Shown piece after piece: positions 15,827-23,978 of a DNA stretch of 64,000 nt; position 1 is the first letter of the stretch, and the number at the start of each line of letters is the position of its first letter. Source of the DNA: Ferrovibrio xuzhouensis (GTDB lineage: Bacteria; Pseudomonadota; Alphaproteobacteria; Ferrovibrionales; Ferrovibrionaceae); assembly GCF_042648965.1 (NCBI RefSeq), contig NZ_JBHRYJ010000001.1:1798001-1862000 (forward strand). Reading direction: 5' to 3'. The notes beneath the pieces are model-generated. The model was not told where the DNA came from. It saw only the letters and a program-made list of their open reading frames with translations, and searched no databases. Made by a program: the position numbers and the translations under genes.

Positions 15827-16967
15827 AAGCGGGCGGACTGAGACTGACACGCCTGCGGCGCGCGCGGCGGCAATCCGCGCGCGGGCAGGGCAGGAGGGCT
15901 TCGATGCGGTCGGCTTCACCACGCCCAGCCGCATCGGGCCCGATCTCGCCGAGCGGCTCGACGCCTTCATGGCGCTCGGCCGCCACGGCGAGATGCGCTG
16001 GCTGGAAGACAAGGCCGAGCGCCGCCGGCACCCCCATGCATTATGGCCCGAGGCACGCGGCATCGTCGCACTGGGGCTGAACTACGGCCCCGGAACCGAT
16101 CCGCTCGACGTGCTGGCCGAGACCGACCGCGCGGCGATCTCGGTCTATGCGCAAGGGCGCGACTATCATCTGGTGGTCAAGAAGAAGCTGAAAAGCCTGG
16201 CCGGCTGGATGCATCGCGCATGGGGCGGCGAGGTCAAGGTCTTCGTCGATACCGCGCCGCTGATGGAAAAGCCGCTCAGCGCCGCCGCCGGCCTCGGCTG
16301 GCAGGGGCGACATACGAATCTGGTCTCGCGCGAGTTCGGCTCCTGGCTGTTCCTCGGCCTGATCCTCACCGAGATGGTGCTGCCGGCCGATGACGCGGAA
16401 AGCGATCACTGCGGCAGCTGTTCGTCCTGCCTCGACATCTGCCCGACGCGCGCTTTTCCGGCGCCCTACCAGCTCGATGCGCGGCGCTGCATCTCGTATC
16501 TGACCATCGAATACGACGGCATCATCGCGGCGGAATTCCGCAAACCCATGGGCAACCGCATCTACGGCTGCGACGACTGCCTCGCCGTCTGCCCGTGGAA
16601 CAAGTTTGCGTCCATGGCGACCGAGACCGACCTGCGGGCGCGGCCGGCGCTGACGGCGCCGAAGCTGGTCGATCTGGCAAAGCTCGACGATGCCGGCTTC
16701 CGGGAGATGTTTGCGACGACGGCGGTCAAGCGCATCGGGCGGGACCGCTTCGTGCGCAACGTCTGCCTCGCGCTCGGCAACAGCGGCGATCAGACGGCCG
16801 TGCCGGTGCTGCGCGATCTGGCGCAAGATGCGGCGGCGCCGGTGCGCGCCCATGCCGCCTGGGCGCTGAAACAGCTGCTGCCGCCAGCGGATTTCGCTGC
16901 CTTCGCCGCGGCGCGCCGTGCGGTGGAGGCGGATGCGGCGGTGCTGCGCGAAATTTCGGAACAATGA
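15807..16967 (+). CDS. queG: Epoxyqueuosine reductase
   Basis: Cobalamin- and Fe-S-dependent enzyme carrying out the last step of queuosine synthesis on tRNA. Residues 202-212 (CGSCSSCLDIC) and 255-262 (CDDCLAVC), with the linked Cys228, form two [4Fe-4S] clusters. FVDTAPLMEKPLSAAAGLGW carries the conserved Asp region. The C-terminal 60 residues form a HEAT-like repeat (AAAPVRAHAAWALKQL). No ATG fits the N-terminus: the best start is TTG at 15807, inside the end of the RidA gene and preceded by GGTGGAG. The numbering assumes that start. Other que genes are not in the window. Confidence 0.9.
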   Translation: MPRSQTESGRTETDTPAARAAAIRARAGQEGFDAVGFTTPSRIGPDLAERLDAFMALGRHGEMRWLEDKAERRRHPHALWPEARGIVALGLNYGPGTDPLDVLAETDRAAISVYAQGRDYHLVVKKKLKSLAGWMHRAWGGEVKVFVDTAPLMEKPLSAAAGLGWQGRHTNLVSREFGSWLFLGLILTEMVLPADDAESDHCGSCSSCLDICPTRAFPAPYQLDARRCISYLTIEYDGIIAAEFRKPMGNRIYGCDDCLAVCPWNKFASMATETDLRARPALTAPKLVDLAKLDDAGFREMFATTAVKRIGRDRFVRNVCLALGNSGDQTAVPVLRDLAQDAAAPVRAHAAWALKQLLPPADFAAFAAARRAVEADAAVLREISEQ

Positions 16968-16972
16968 CCCAT

Positions 16973-17036
16973 GTCATGCGCGGACTTGATCCGCGCATGA
17001 CATTTTGAATGGGACCCGCGGGTCAAGCCCGCGGGT
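16973..17036. repeat. Pair of intergenic REP-like palindromes
   Basis: Two palindromes with the same 5-nt centre follow queG. They are GTCATGCGCGGA-cttga-TCCGCGCATGAC (16973-17001) and ACCCGCGGG-tcaag-CCCGCGGGT (17014-17036), the second with the centre in the opposite orientation. They are related to the pair at 27697-27767. Confidence 0.88.
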
Positions 17037-17076
17037 GACAAAAAGGGAAGGGGGATAAGAAGGCGGTGCCTGGCGC

Positions 17077-17928
17077 CTACTGCCTGACGTCCATCTGCTC
17101 GATGTATTTGCCGGCGGAGACCGCGGCTGCAGTATCCGGTGCCAGCAGGCGCACCTGGAGGAAATCCTTGTGCGCGCCGGCAAGATCGCCCTTCTCGAAG
17201 CGCAGGATGCCGCGCTCCAGCAGGGCCTCGGGCGAGCGCGCGTCGATGGCCAGCGCGGTCTCGACGTCTTCCATGGCGCCGGCATTGTCCTTCAGGTGCC
17301 GCCGCGCCGCGGCACGCAGGGCATAGGCGTCGTCGCGGGTGGGATCGAGGCTGAGCGCGACGTCGAGATCCTGTCGCGCGCCGTTGTAATCGTCGAGTGC
17401 CGCCAGCGCCATGGCGCGGTCGATGCGCAGCTCGATCTGGTTGGGCTGTGCCTTCACGGCGATATCCATCAGCTGGCGGGCGCGCTGCGGCAATTCGGCC
17501 AGCAGCCAGGCATTGGCGGCCTGGTCGAGGATCGCCACCGTCATCTGCGGCGCCTGTTTCTCGGCCAGCGGCAGCAGTTTTTCCATGCGGTCGGCGGCAT
17601 CGGCGTAATGCTTCAGTTCGACCAGCGCCAGCGCGGCGCAATGGCCAGCCGCCAGTCCGCCGCCATTGGCCTGCCAGGTCGTCGCCGTGGCGAAACCGTC
17701 TTCCGGATTCTTGCGCACGGCGGCGAGGCAATCCTGGTAGGCGAGCTCGTCGAGCGCGCGGCTGTCGGCCTGGCCGGCCGGGCGGGCGGGCGAAGCCTTG
17801 TCAGGAGCGGCGGTGGCGGCGCGCGGCGCGGGGGCCGGCTTCACTTCACCCGCGGCAAGGGCTGGAACGGCCAGCAGCAGGGCAAGGCTGGCGATTGCCG
17901 CCGGAGGCACTATGTTGCGGAGATGCAT
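17077..17928 (-). CDS. Exported tetratricopeptide-repeat protein
   Basis: 283 residues. A signal peptide is present (IVPPAAIASLALLLAVPALA, cleavage near residue 25), followed by a Pro/Ala-rich linker (about 26-55). At least four TPR-like helical pairs come after it, for example ALDDYNGARQDLDVALSLDP and ALLERGILRFEKGDLAGAHK. It is expected in the periplasm as a protein-interaction scaffold; partners are unknown. It is divergent from the SDR gene at 18004 and convergent with queG. Confidence 0.82.
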   Translation of the reverse strand: MHLRNIVPPAAIASLALLLAVPALAAGEVKPAPAPRAATAAPDKASPARPAGQADSRALDELAYQDCLAAVRKNPEDGFATATTWQANGGGLAAGHCAALALVELKHYADAADRMEKLLPLAEKQAPQMTVAILDQAANAWLLAELPQRARQLMDIAVKAQPNQIELRIDRAMALAALDDYNGARQDLDVALSLDPTRDDAYALRAAARRHLKDNAGAMEDVETALAIDARSPEALLERGILRFEKGDLAGAHKDFLQVRLLAPDTAAAVSAGKYIEQMDVRQ

Positions 17929-18003
17929 GGCGCGGCACCTTGGCCGCCGGTCATGGCAAAATCAAGGCGCAGCCACGCTTCACGATTCTGGTGGGTCGGT
18001 AAC

Positions 18004-18870
18004 ATGCCGGTACTGTTCTGTTTCGGACTGGGGTTCACGGCGCAGGCGCTGGCGACGCGGCTTGCCGCTGAAGGCTGGGGCATCATCGGCACCTGCCGCA
18101 GCCCCGAGAAAGCCGCCGACCTTGCCGGGCGCGGCTGGGACCTGCATGTCTTCGACGGCAGCGGGCCGCTGGCCGACGCTTCCGTGCTGGCGCCGGCGAC
18201 GCATATCCTGATCTCGGTGCCGCCGGATGCCGAAGATGATGCAGTCTTGCGCCTGCATGGCGCCGACCTGGCGAGCTTGCCGCACCTGAAGTGGCTCGGC
18301 TATCTCTCCACAACGGGAGTCTATGGCGATAGCAAGGGCGGCTGGGTCGACGAGACGACGCCGCTGCGGCCGACCCAGGCGCGCAGTATCCGCCGCGCCG
18401 CCGCCGAGGCCGCCTGGCTGAAGCTGGCGGAGCAGGGGGTGCCGGTGCAGGCCTTCCGGCTCGCCGGCATCTACGGGCCGGGCCGCAACCAGCTCGAGGG
18501 CGTGAAGCGCGGCACCGCGCACCGCATCGTCAAGCCGGGGCAGGTGTTCTGCCGCATCCATGTCGCCGACATCGCCAGCGTGCTGCAGGCCTCGATGGCG
18601 AAGCCCGATCCCGGCGCCGTCTACAACGTGGCCGACGACGAGCCGGCGCCGCCGCAGGAGGTGGTGGCCTTTGCCGCCGGACTGCTCGGCCTGCCGCTGC
18701 CGCCGGAAGTGCCCTTCGATGCGGCGCAGCTCACGCCGATGGCGGCGAGCTTCTACGGCGACAACCGGCGGGTGCGCAACGACCGCATCAAGAGCGAGCT
18801 TGGCGTGATGCTGCGCTATCCGACCTACCGCGAGGGCCTGAAGGCGCTGTTGGCTACGACGACCGGCTGA
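18004..18870 (+). CDS. NAD(P)-binding SDR-family protein (YeeZ-like)
   Basis: 288 residues with a Rossmann fold. The N-terminus FCFGLGFTAQALATRL carries the nucleotide-binding glycines. Later come LGYLSTTGVYGDSKGGWVDE and FRLAGIYGPGRNQL, typical of atypical SDR/epimerase proteins near YeeZ. The classical YxxxK pair is not evident, so enzyme activity is uncertain. In many alphaproteobacteria a gene of this type accompanies fzlA and queG; here a TPR gene lies between. Its end overlaps the convergent hydrolase gene by 17 bp. Confidence 0.85.
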   Translation: MPVLFCFGLGFTAQALATRLAAEGWGIIGTCRSPEKAADLAGRGWDLHVFDGSGPLADASVLAPATHILISVPPDAEDDAVLRLHGADLASLPHLKWLGYLSTTGVYGDSKGGWVDETTPLRPTQARSIRRAAAEAAWLKLAEQGVPVQAFRLAGIYGPGRNQLEGVKRGTAHRIVKPGQVFCRIHVADIASVLQASMAKPDPGAVYNVADDEPAPPQEVVAFAAGLLGLPLPPEVPFDAAQLTPMAASFYGDNRRVRNDRIKSELGVMLRYPTYREGLKALLATTTG

Positions 18871-19615
18871 CCAGGCTCCAGACCGTATCGGTCAGCAGCG
18901 TCAGATCCTGCGGCCGCGACAGCCGGTGGTCGCCGTCCTTGATCAGCGTCAGCCTCGTGTCGGGCCCGGTGAAGGCCTCGACGGTTTTTACCGCATGCGG
19001 CCACGGCACATCCGGATCGTTCATGCCCTGCAGGATGCGCACCGGCGCGGCAACGGCGACGCCGCCGGCGAGGATGCAGTGGCGGCGGCCCTCGTCGATC
19101 AGCGTCAGCGAATATTCGTAAGGCTCGTCGGAGTATTCGGACGGCTCGCGCAGCACGCCGTCGCGCGTGAGGATCGCGCGCTGGTCGGGTGTCATCTGCG
19201 CCCACATCAGGTCTTCGGTGAAATCGAGCGCCGGTGCGATCAGCACCAGGCCGGCAGTGCGATCCGGGCGGGCCAGGGCCGCCAAGGTCGCGAGCCAGCC
19301 GCCCATGCTGGAGCCGACAATGACCGTTGGCCCCTGGCAGACCGCGTCCAACACAGCCAGCGTGTCGTCTTTCCAGCGGCCGATGCTGCCGTCGAGAAAA
19401 GCGCCGTCCGACTGGCCGTGGCCCGTGTAGTCGAAGCGCACGAAGCCGCAGCCGCGTGCCACGGCCATGGCCTCCAGCGCCAGCGCCTTGGTGCCGGTCA
19501 TGTCGGATCTGAAGCCGCCGCAGAACAGGATTCCGGGCATGCTGTTCTGTGGCGGCGTCGCGGCATAGGCGATGCGCAGACCGTCAGGCGCGGTGAGGAA
19601 ACGGGTCTCGGACAC
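18854..19615 (-). CDS. Alpha/beta hydrolase, serine-type
   Basis: 253 residues beginning (M)SETRFLTAPDGLRIAYA. The nucleophile elbow is GSSMGG with Ser103, and the conserved FDYTGHGQSDG loop and a late GDHRLSRP catalytic His are present. It is related to short palmitoyl-thioesterase/ABHD10-like hydrolases; the substrate is unknown. GTG at 19615 is chosen because GGAGAAG sits 5 bp upstream. An ATG at 19660 is open but has no ribosome site. The segment containing the site (CTTCTCCGGTAA on the plus strand) is duplicated at 19621-19648. Confidence 0.85.
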   Translation of the reverse strand: MSETRFLTAPDGLRIAYAATPPQNSMPGILFCGGFRSDMTGTKALALEAMAVARGCGFVRFDYTGHGQSDGAFLDGSIGRWKDDTLAVLDAVCQGPTVIVGSSMGGWLATLAALARPDRTAGLVLIAPALDFTEDLMWAQMTPDQRAILTRDGVLREPSEYSDEPYEYSLTLIDEGRRHCILAGGVAVAAPVRILQGMNDPDVPWPHAVKTVEAFTGPDTRLTLIKDGDHRLSRPQDLTLLTDTVWSLVSRSS

Positions 19616-19742
19616 AGGACTTCTCCGGTAAGTGGGCTTCTCCGGTAACACCAGCTGCATGGCCGGAAAACCGCCGGCCGGGCCATTTCCGCCGCCAGAG
19701 GCCGGGCCTATACTGACAGGACAGTTCAGACCCAGTGATCCG

Positions 19743-20978
19743 ATGGCACACGTGATTTCCGACCCTCCCATGGCCAAGGCTGCGACCGCAACCGTTCCGG
19801 CGTCTGCCGTCGGGCCGGCCTCCGGTCGCCCGCCGGCGGTCCTGCAGGTGCTGCCGGCGCTGGTGACCGGCGGCGTCGAGCGCGGCACCGTCGACATGGC
19901 CAAGGCGCTGGCCAAGGCCGGCTGGGTTTCCTACGTCGCCTCCGAGGGCGGGCCGATGGTGCGCGAGCTGGAACGCGCAGGCGCCAAGCACATCACCCTG
20001 CCGCTGGCGAGCAAGAATCCCTGGCGCATGGGCAAGAATACCGACCGGCTGGAACAGCTGATCCGCGAGCTGCCGATCGACCTCGTGCATGTGCGCTCGC
20101 GGGCGCCGGCCTGGTCGGTGCGCGCCGCCGCGCTGCGCTGTGGCGTGCCGCTGGTGACCACCTTCCACAATGCCTACAAGTCGCACAACTGGTTCCGCAA
20201 GCTGTGGGCCGGGCCGATGGGCAAGGGCGACATGGTGGTGGCGATCTCGGATTTCGTTGCCGAATACGCCCATGCCAAATTCGGCGTCGCCCGCCACAAG
20301 CTGGTGACCATTCCGCGCGGCACCGACCTGTCGCGCTTCGATCCGTCGCGGGTTTATCCCGACCGCATCGCGCAACTGGCCCAGCAGTGGCGGCTGGTCG
20401 ACGGCCTGCCGGTGATCCTGCTGCCCGGCCGGCTGACCCGCTGGAAGGGTCATGCCGTGCTGCTGCGCGCGCTGGCGTTGCTGGCCAAGCAGCGCGGTGC
20501 GGCGGATTTCATCGCCGTGCTCTCGGGCGATCATCAGGGCCGCGACTCTTACGTCGACGAGCTGAAGCTGCTGACCAACCAGCTCGGCTTGAACGCCGCG
20601 GTGCGGCTGCCCGGCGACTGCAAGGACATGCCGGCGGCCTTCATGCTGGCCGATGTCGTCGTCTCGGCCAGCACCGAGCCGGAAGGCTTCGGCCGCATCG
20701 CCGTCGAGGCGCAGGCGATGGGCAAGCCGGTGATCGCCACCGACCATGGCGGTGCCCGCGAAACCGTGCTGCCCGGCGAGACCGGCTGGCTGGTACCGCC
20801 GAACGATCCGGCGGCGCTGGCCAGGGCGCTCGACGAGGCGATCCGGCTGACGCCGGACCGCCGGCTGCAGATCACCGAACGCGCCCGCCGCCATGTTGCC
20901 GATCACTTCACCGTGGATGCCATGTGCCGGGCTTACCTGCAGGTCTATACCCGGCTATTGTTTCCCGATCATGCCTGA
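19743..20978 (+). CDS. Glycosyltransferase family 4 (GT-B fold)
   Basis: 411 residues. The N-terminal domain begins after a short Ala/Pro-rich stretch with VLQVLPALVTGGVERGTVD, typical of LPS/capsule glycosyltransferases. The C-terminal nucleotide-sugar domain has LLPGRLTRWKGH and the E-x7-E signature in STEPEGFGRIAVEAQAMG, followed by VIATDHGGARE. It likely adds a sugar to a cell-envelope glycan. It overlaps the GT9 gene by 8 bp, so the two are co-translated. The start at 19743 is one of two close ATGs (the other at 19770). Confidence 0.9.
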   Translation: MAHVISDPPMAKAATATVPASAVGPASGRPPAVLQVLPALVTGGVERGTVDMAKALAKAGWVSYVASEGGPMVRELERAGAKHITLPLASKNPWRMGKNTDRLEQLIRELPIDLVHVRSRAPAWSVRAAALRCGVPLVTTFHNAYKSHNWFRKLWAGPMGKGDMVVAISDFVAEYAHAKFGVARHKLVTIPRGTDLSRFDPSRVYPDRIAQLAQQWRLVDGLPVILLPGRLTRWKGHAVLLRALALLAKQRGAADFIAVLSGDHQGRDSYVDELKLLTNQLGLNAAVRLPGDCKDMPAAFMLADVVVSASTEPEGFGRIAVEAQAMGKPVIATDHGGARETVLPGETGWLVPPNDPAALARALDEAIRLTPDRRLQITERARRHVADHFTVDAMCRAYLQVYTRLLFPDHA

Positions 20979-21948
20979 CGCCCGCCTGCATCTGCCGCCC
21001 GCCACCACGGCGCCGGTGACCGAAAGCATCCTGGTCATCCGCCATGGCGGCCTGCGCGGCATCGTGCAGGCGCTGGGGCCGCTGAAGGCGATCCGCAGCT
21101 ATCATCCGCGCGCCCGCATTACCCTGCTGACCACCGCGCCCTATGCCGACTTCCTGCGCGCCTCGGGCTATGCCGACATGGTGTGCAGCGATCCGCTGCC
21201 GCTGTTCCGGCCGTCGGGCTGGCGCATCCTGCTGCGTCGCCTGCATGGCGAGGATTTCGACCGCGTCTACGACCTGCAATGCTCGCTGCGCTCCAGCCTG
21301 TATTTCGGCCTGATGCCGCTGCCGCGGCCGGAATGGTCGGGCACCGCCTGGGGCTGCTCGCGGCCCTATGTCAATCCCGGCCGTGGCCCGCAGCACCCGG
21401 TCGAACGCATGGCCGAGCAGCTGCGCCAGTCCGGCATTCCGGTTTCCGGTCCGGCCGAACTCGACTGGGCGGATGCCGATATCCGCAGCTTCGCGCTGCC
21501 GCGCCGCTATGTGCTGCTGCTGCCGGGCGGCCGGCGCCACAAGGGCGCCAATGCCTTCTGGCCGCCGGATCATTACGCCAAGCTGGCCCGTGCGCTGGTC
21601 GCCGACGGCATCGCCCCGGTTCTCATCGGCGATGACGGCGATGCCCCGGCGATCGGCAAGATCGCCGCCGCGGCGCCGGGCAGCATCGATCTGGCCGGCC
21701 GCACCACGCCCTTCGATCTTGTCGCCATGGCGCGGGCTTGCCTGCTGGCGGTCGGCAACGACACCGGCGCGCTGCATCTGCTGGCGGCGGCCGGCGCGCC
21801 GACCCTGGCGCTGTTTTCCGCCGTTGCCGACCCGGCGCTGGCGGCCCCGCGCGGCGATCTGGTGCGCATCCTGCGCGCCGCGGCGCTCCGCGTCGTGCCG
21901 GTCGAGGAAGTGCTGGCGGTGCTGGCGCAGATGGAACGGCCCGCCTAG
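20971..21948 (+). CDS. Glycosyltransferase family 9 (heptosyltransferase-like)
   Basis: 325 residues of the ADP-heptose:LPS heptosyltransferase superfamily. Evidence is ILVIRHGGLRGIVQALGPLKAI at the start, VLLLPGGRRHKGANAFWP in the middle and the late sugar-nucleotide segment VGNDTGALHLLAAAGAPTLALF. Together with the overlapping upstream GT4 gene it suggests an LPS-core or surface-glycan pathway. The acceptor and donor sugars cannot be told from sequence. Confidence 0.9.
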   Translation: MPDARLHLPPATTAPVTESILVIRHGGLRGIVQALGPLKAIRSYHPRARITLLTTAPYADFLRASGYADMVCSDPLPLFRPSGWRILLRRLHGEDFDRVYDLQCSLRSSLYFGLMPLPRPEWSGTAWGCSRPYVNPGRGPQHPVERMAEQLRQSGIPVSGPAELDWADADIRSFALPRRYVLLLPGGRRHKGANAFWPPDHYAKLARALVADGIAPVLIGDDGDAPAIGKIAAAAPGSIDLAGRTTPFDLVAMARACLLAVGNDTGALHLLAAAGAPTLALFSAVADPALAAPRGDLVRILRAAALRVVPVEEVLAVLAQMERPA

Positions 21949-22280
21949 GGTCGGGCGCAGTGGCGGTTTTCCGCCGCTGCCTTGTTCCTGCCGTTTTTCA
22001 TGACCACGGTCGCGCCGGGTTGTCGCAGGACAGCGGATTGTTTCAGCGGGTTGTTTCAGACAGGCATGAAAACGGCGATGCTGCAGCGCGGCAGAGGGTC
22101 GCGGGCGGGCGAAAGCCCGGCGCTCCGGCTTGTCGGGCCGGAACGGCTGGCTATCATCGTCGCGCGCCGGGGCAGGCTGACAGTCCGGTTGCACCAGACC
22201 ACCCGACTATACCGCCATAGAAGGGAGACTGGCCGGCCGCCGCGGCGTTTCGCTGCCGCGCTGCCGCCACGGACCGCATC
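21949..22280. other. Intergenic stretch, no gene seen
   Basis: 332 bp between the GT9 gene and the lipid methyltransferase gene. No convincing coding frame is present. Around 22100-22145 there are short GC-rich inverted repeats (GGGCTTTCGCCCGC-like on the minus strand) that could act as a transcription end for the glycosyltransferases. No clear promoter could be read. Confidence 0.4.
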
Positions 22281-22874
22281 ATGACCGCCACGCTCGCCGT
22301 TGCCGATACCCTTGCCTTTTTCCGTGCCTGGCTGGCCGATCCGCTGCAGGCCGGCGCCGTGCTGCCCTCCGGCCCGGCGCTGGCCGAGCTGATCACCGCC
22401 GATATCACCCCGGAAACCGCGCCGGTGATCGAGCTGGGTCCCGGCACCGGCGTGTTCACCCGCGCGCTGCTCGAACGCGGCGTGGCCGAACACGATCTCG
22501 TGCTGGTCGAGGCCGGGCCGGATTTCGCCCGCCGGCTGGCGCGGCGCTTTCCCGCCGCCCGCCTGCTGGCGATGGATGCGGCACGATTGCACAGGCTGCC
22601 GCCCCTCAAATTTTCGGATGGCGAGGGCCGGCTGGCTGGCGCCGTGGTCAGCGGCCTGCCGATGCTGTCGATGTCGCCGCGCAAAATGTACGCCATTCTC
22701 GGCGGTGCCTTCCGCCACCTGCGGCAGGACGGTGCGTTCTATCAGTTCACCTACGGCCCGCGCTGTCCGGTGCCGGGCGCCGTGCTCGACCGCCTCGACC
22801 TGCGGGCGCAGCGCATCGGCGGCGTCTTCGTCAACCTGCCGCCGGCCTCGGTCTACCGGCTCAGCCGCCGCTGA
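22281..22874 (+). CDS. PmtA-like phospholipid N-methyltransferase (SAM-dependent)
   Basis: 197 residues with a class I methyltransferase fold. The N-terminal FFRAWLADPLQAGAVLPSGP is typical of the Rhodobacter/Sinorhizobium PmtA group. The SAM-binding loop is VIELGPGTGVFTRALL, and SGLPMLSMSPRKMYAIL and YQFTYGPRCPV follow the family pattern. These enzymes methylate phosphatidylethanolamine toward phosphatidylcholine at the inner membrane. The supply genes psd and pssA occur elsewhere in this window. Some relatives methylate other lipids, so the substrate is not certain. Confidence 0.82.
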   Translation: MTATLAVADTLAFFRAWLADPLQAGAVLPSGPALAELITADITPETAPVIELGPGTGVFTRALLERGVAEHDLVLVEAGPDFARRLARRFPAARLLAMDAARLHRLPPLKFSDGEGRLAGAVVSGLPMLSMSPRKMYAILGGAFRHLRQDGAFYQFTYGPRCPVPGAVLDRLDLRAQRIGGVFVNLPPASVYRLSRR

Positions 22875-22902
22875 ACGACGGCGCTCTCGCGATCCGGGCC
22901 GG

Positions 22903-23301
22903 CTAGGGGCTACCCGGAAAGTGTTCGGTATGGGTTTCGCCGGTGCGGCCGTAATAGAGCACGCGCCGCCCCGGGAAAGAGACGAGATAGCCGGCGCAAC
23001 CCGCGCCGGCCACCCTGGCGCAGAAGCCGTGATACGTGTAGCCCGGCGCCATTGCCTGGGCGGCGCGGATCGCATCCCTGACGATGGCCGCGTCGAACAG
23101 CGCCGCCACCGGCGCCGTCGGCGCGGTTTCCAGGCGCAGCGTCTCGCCGTCTGGCCGGTAATAGATGCGGGCGGCATGGCGGAAATCGACGGCATAGCCG
23201 TCGAAACCGGCCGCCACCAGCATCGCGACGCTCTGCGGAAAGGGGATCGTGTCGTTTTCGGCGCCTGCGAGCGCGGTGCGGGCGATATCCTGCCAGGTCA
23301 T
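22903..23301 (-). CDS. DUF1398 family protein
   Basis: A 132-residue soluble protein. The family pattern is visible in GFDGYAVDFRHAARIYYRPDG, the helix AAIVRDAIRAAQAMAPG and the closing strand GYLVSFPGRRVLYYGRTGE. The function of the family is not established. The gene lies 46 bp downstream of the MarR-type regulator on the same strand, so it is probably in its operon and controlled through the palindrome at 23822-23861. Confidence 0.8.
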   Translation of the reverse strand: MTWQDIARTALAGAENDTIPFPQSVAMLVAAGFDGYAVDFRHAARIYYRPDGETLRLETAPTAPVAALFDAAIVRDAIRAAQAMAPGYTYHGFCARVAGAGCAGYLVSFPGRRVLYYGRTGETHTEHFPGSP

Positions 23302-23347
23302 GGGTTTCGTCTTTCGTGATGATAGAGGCGATGAAAACGGCCGGCGG

Positions 23348-23809
23348 TCAGTCGACGGGCAGGGATTTCAGGCCGTGGCGTTCGACGATCCCCTGCAGGA
23401 TGCGCAGCAAGGCCGCGCGCTCCTTCGGCGCCAGGTGATCGAAGAATTCGGCATCATTGGCATCGGCGAGTGCTGCCAGTTCGGGCACCAGGCGGCGGGC
23501 CTTCGCGGTCAGCGTCAGGGTCTGGGCGCGGCCGTCCTGCGGATCGGCGGTGCGCAGCAGCAGCGATTTGGCGATCAGCCGGTCGGCCAGCCGGGTGACG
23601 GCGCCGCGCGTCATGCCCATACGGTCGGCAAGGCGGCTGGGGGCGAGGGGTTCCGCGTCCAGCAGGCGGCGCAGCAGCACCCATTCCGCCACCGTCACGC
23701 CATGGGCCTCCACCTTGCGGGCGAAAGCCTGCGAGACATGGTTGGACACATAGCGCAGCCAGTAACCCATATGGGCGGTCAGGTCGGAAGCGGGGGCGGC
23801 CGGAGGCAT
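23348..23809 (-). CDS. MarR-family transcriptional regulator
   Basis: 153 residues. The winged helix-turn-helix spans about 45-115 (VAEWVLLRRLLDAEPLAPSR, LADRMGMTRGAVTRLADRLI) with the wing TADPQDGRAQTLTLTAKARR. Flanking helices provide the dimer interface. The ATG at 23809 follows AAAGGAT; a longer frame to 23860 would run through the operator. Its own promoter region carries a perfect 15-bp inverted repeat, indicating autoregulation. Its co-directional neighbour is a DUF1398 gene and its divergent neighbour is thrS. The inducer is unknown. Confidence 0.92.
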   Translation of the reverse strand: MPPAAPASDLTAHMGYWLRYVSNHVSQAFARKVEAHGVTVAEWVLLRRLLDAEPLAPSRLADRMGMTRGAVTRLADRLIAKSLLLRTADPQDGRAQTLTLTAKARRLVPELAALADANDAEFFDHLAPKERAALLRILQGIVERHGLKSLPVD

Positions 23810-23821
23810 GGCGATCCTTTT

Positions 23822-23861
23822 GTTGATAAGGAAACTATAACGATAAAGTTTCCTTATCAAC
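23822..23861. promoter_or_regulatory. Perfect 15-bp inverted repeat, MarR operator
   Basis: Arms GTTGATAAGGAAACT (23822-23836) and AGTTTCCTTATCAAC (23847-23861) are exact reverse complements around a 10-bp AT-rich spacer. The site begins 13 bp upstream of the MarR start codon. TTGATA and TATAGT-like hexamers inside it suggest that the promoter and operator coincide. It is conspicuously AT-rich compared with its surroundings. Confidence 0.88.
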
Positions 23862-23978
23862 TACCTTCTCCACCCGGTGATGATCTGTCCGATTCAGCCG
23901 GATCCGGCCGGCTCCCGGCCCCGGCTTGACAGGGGGGGCGGGAAGGCTAGGCTGCGCCCCCTTGGAGGTCCCCTGATC

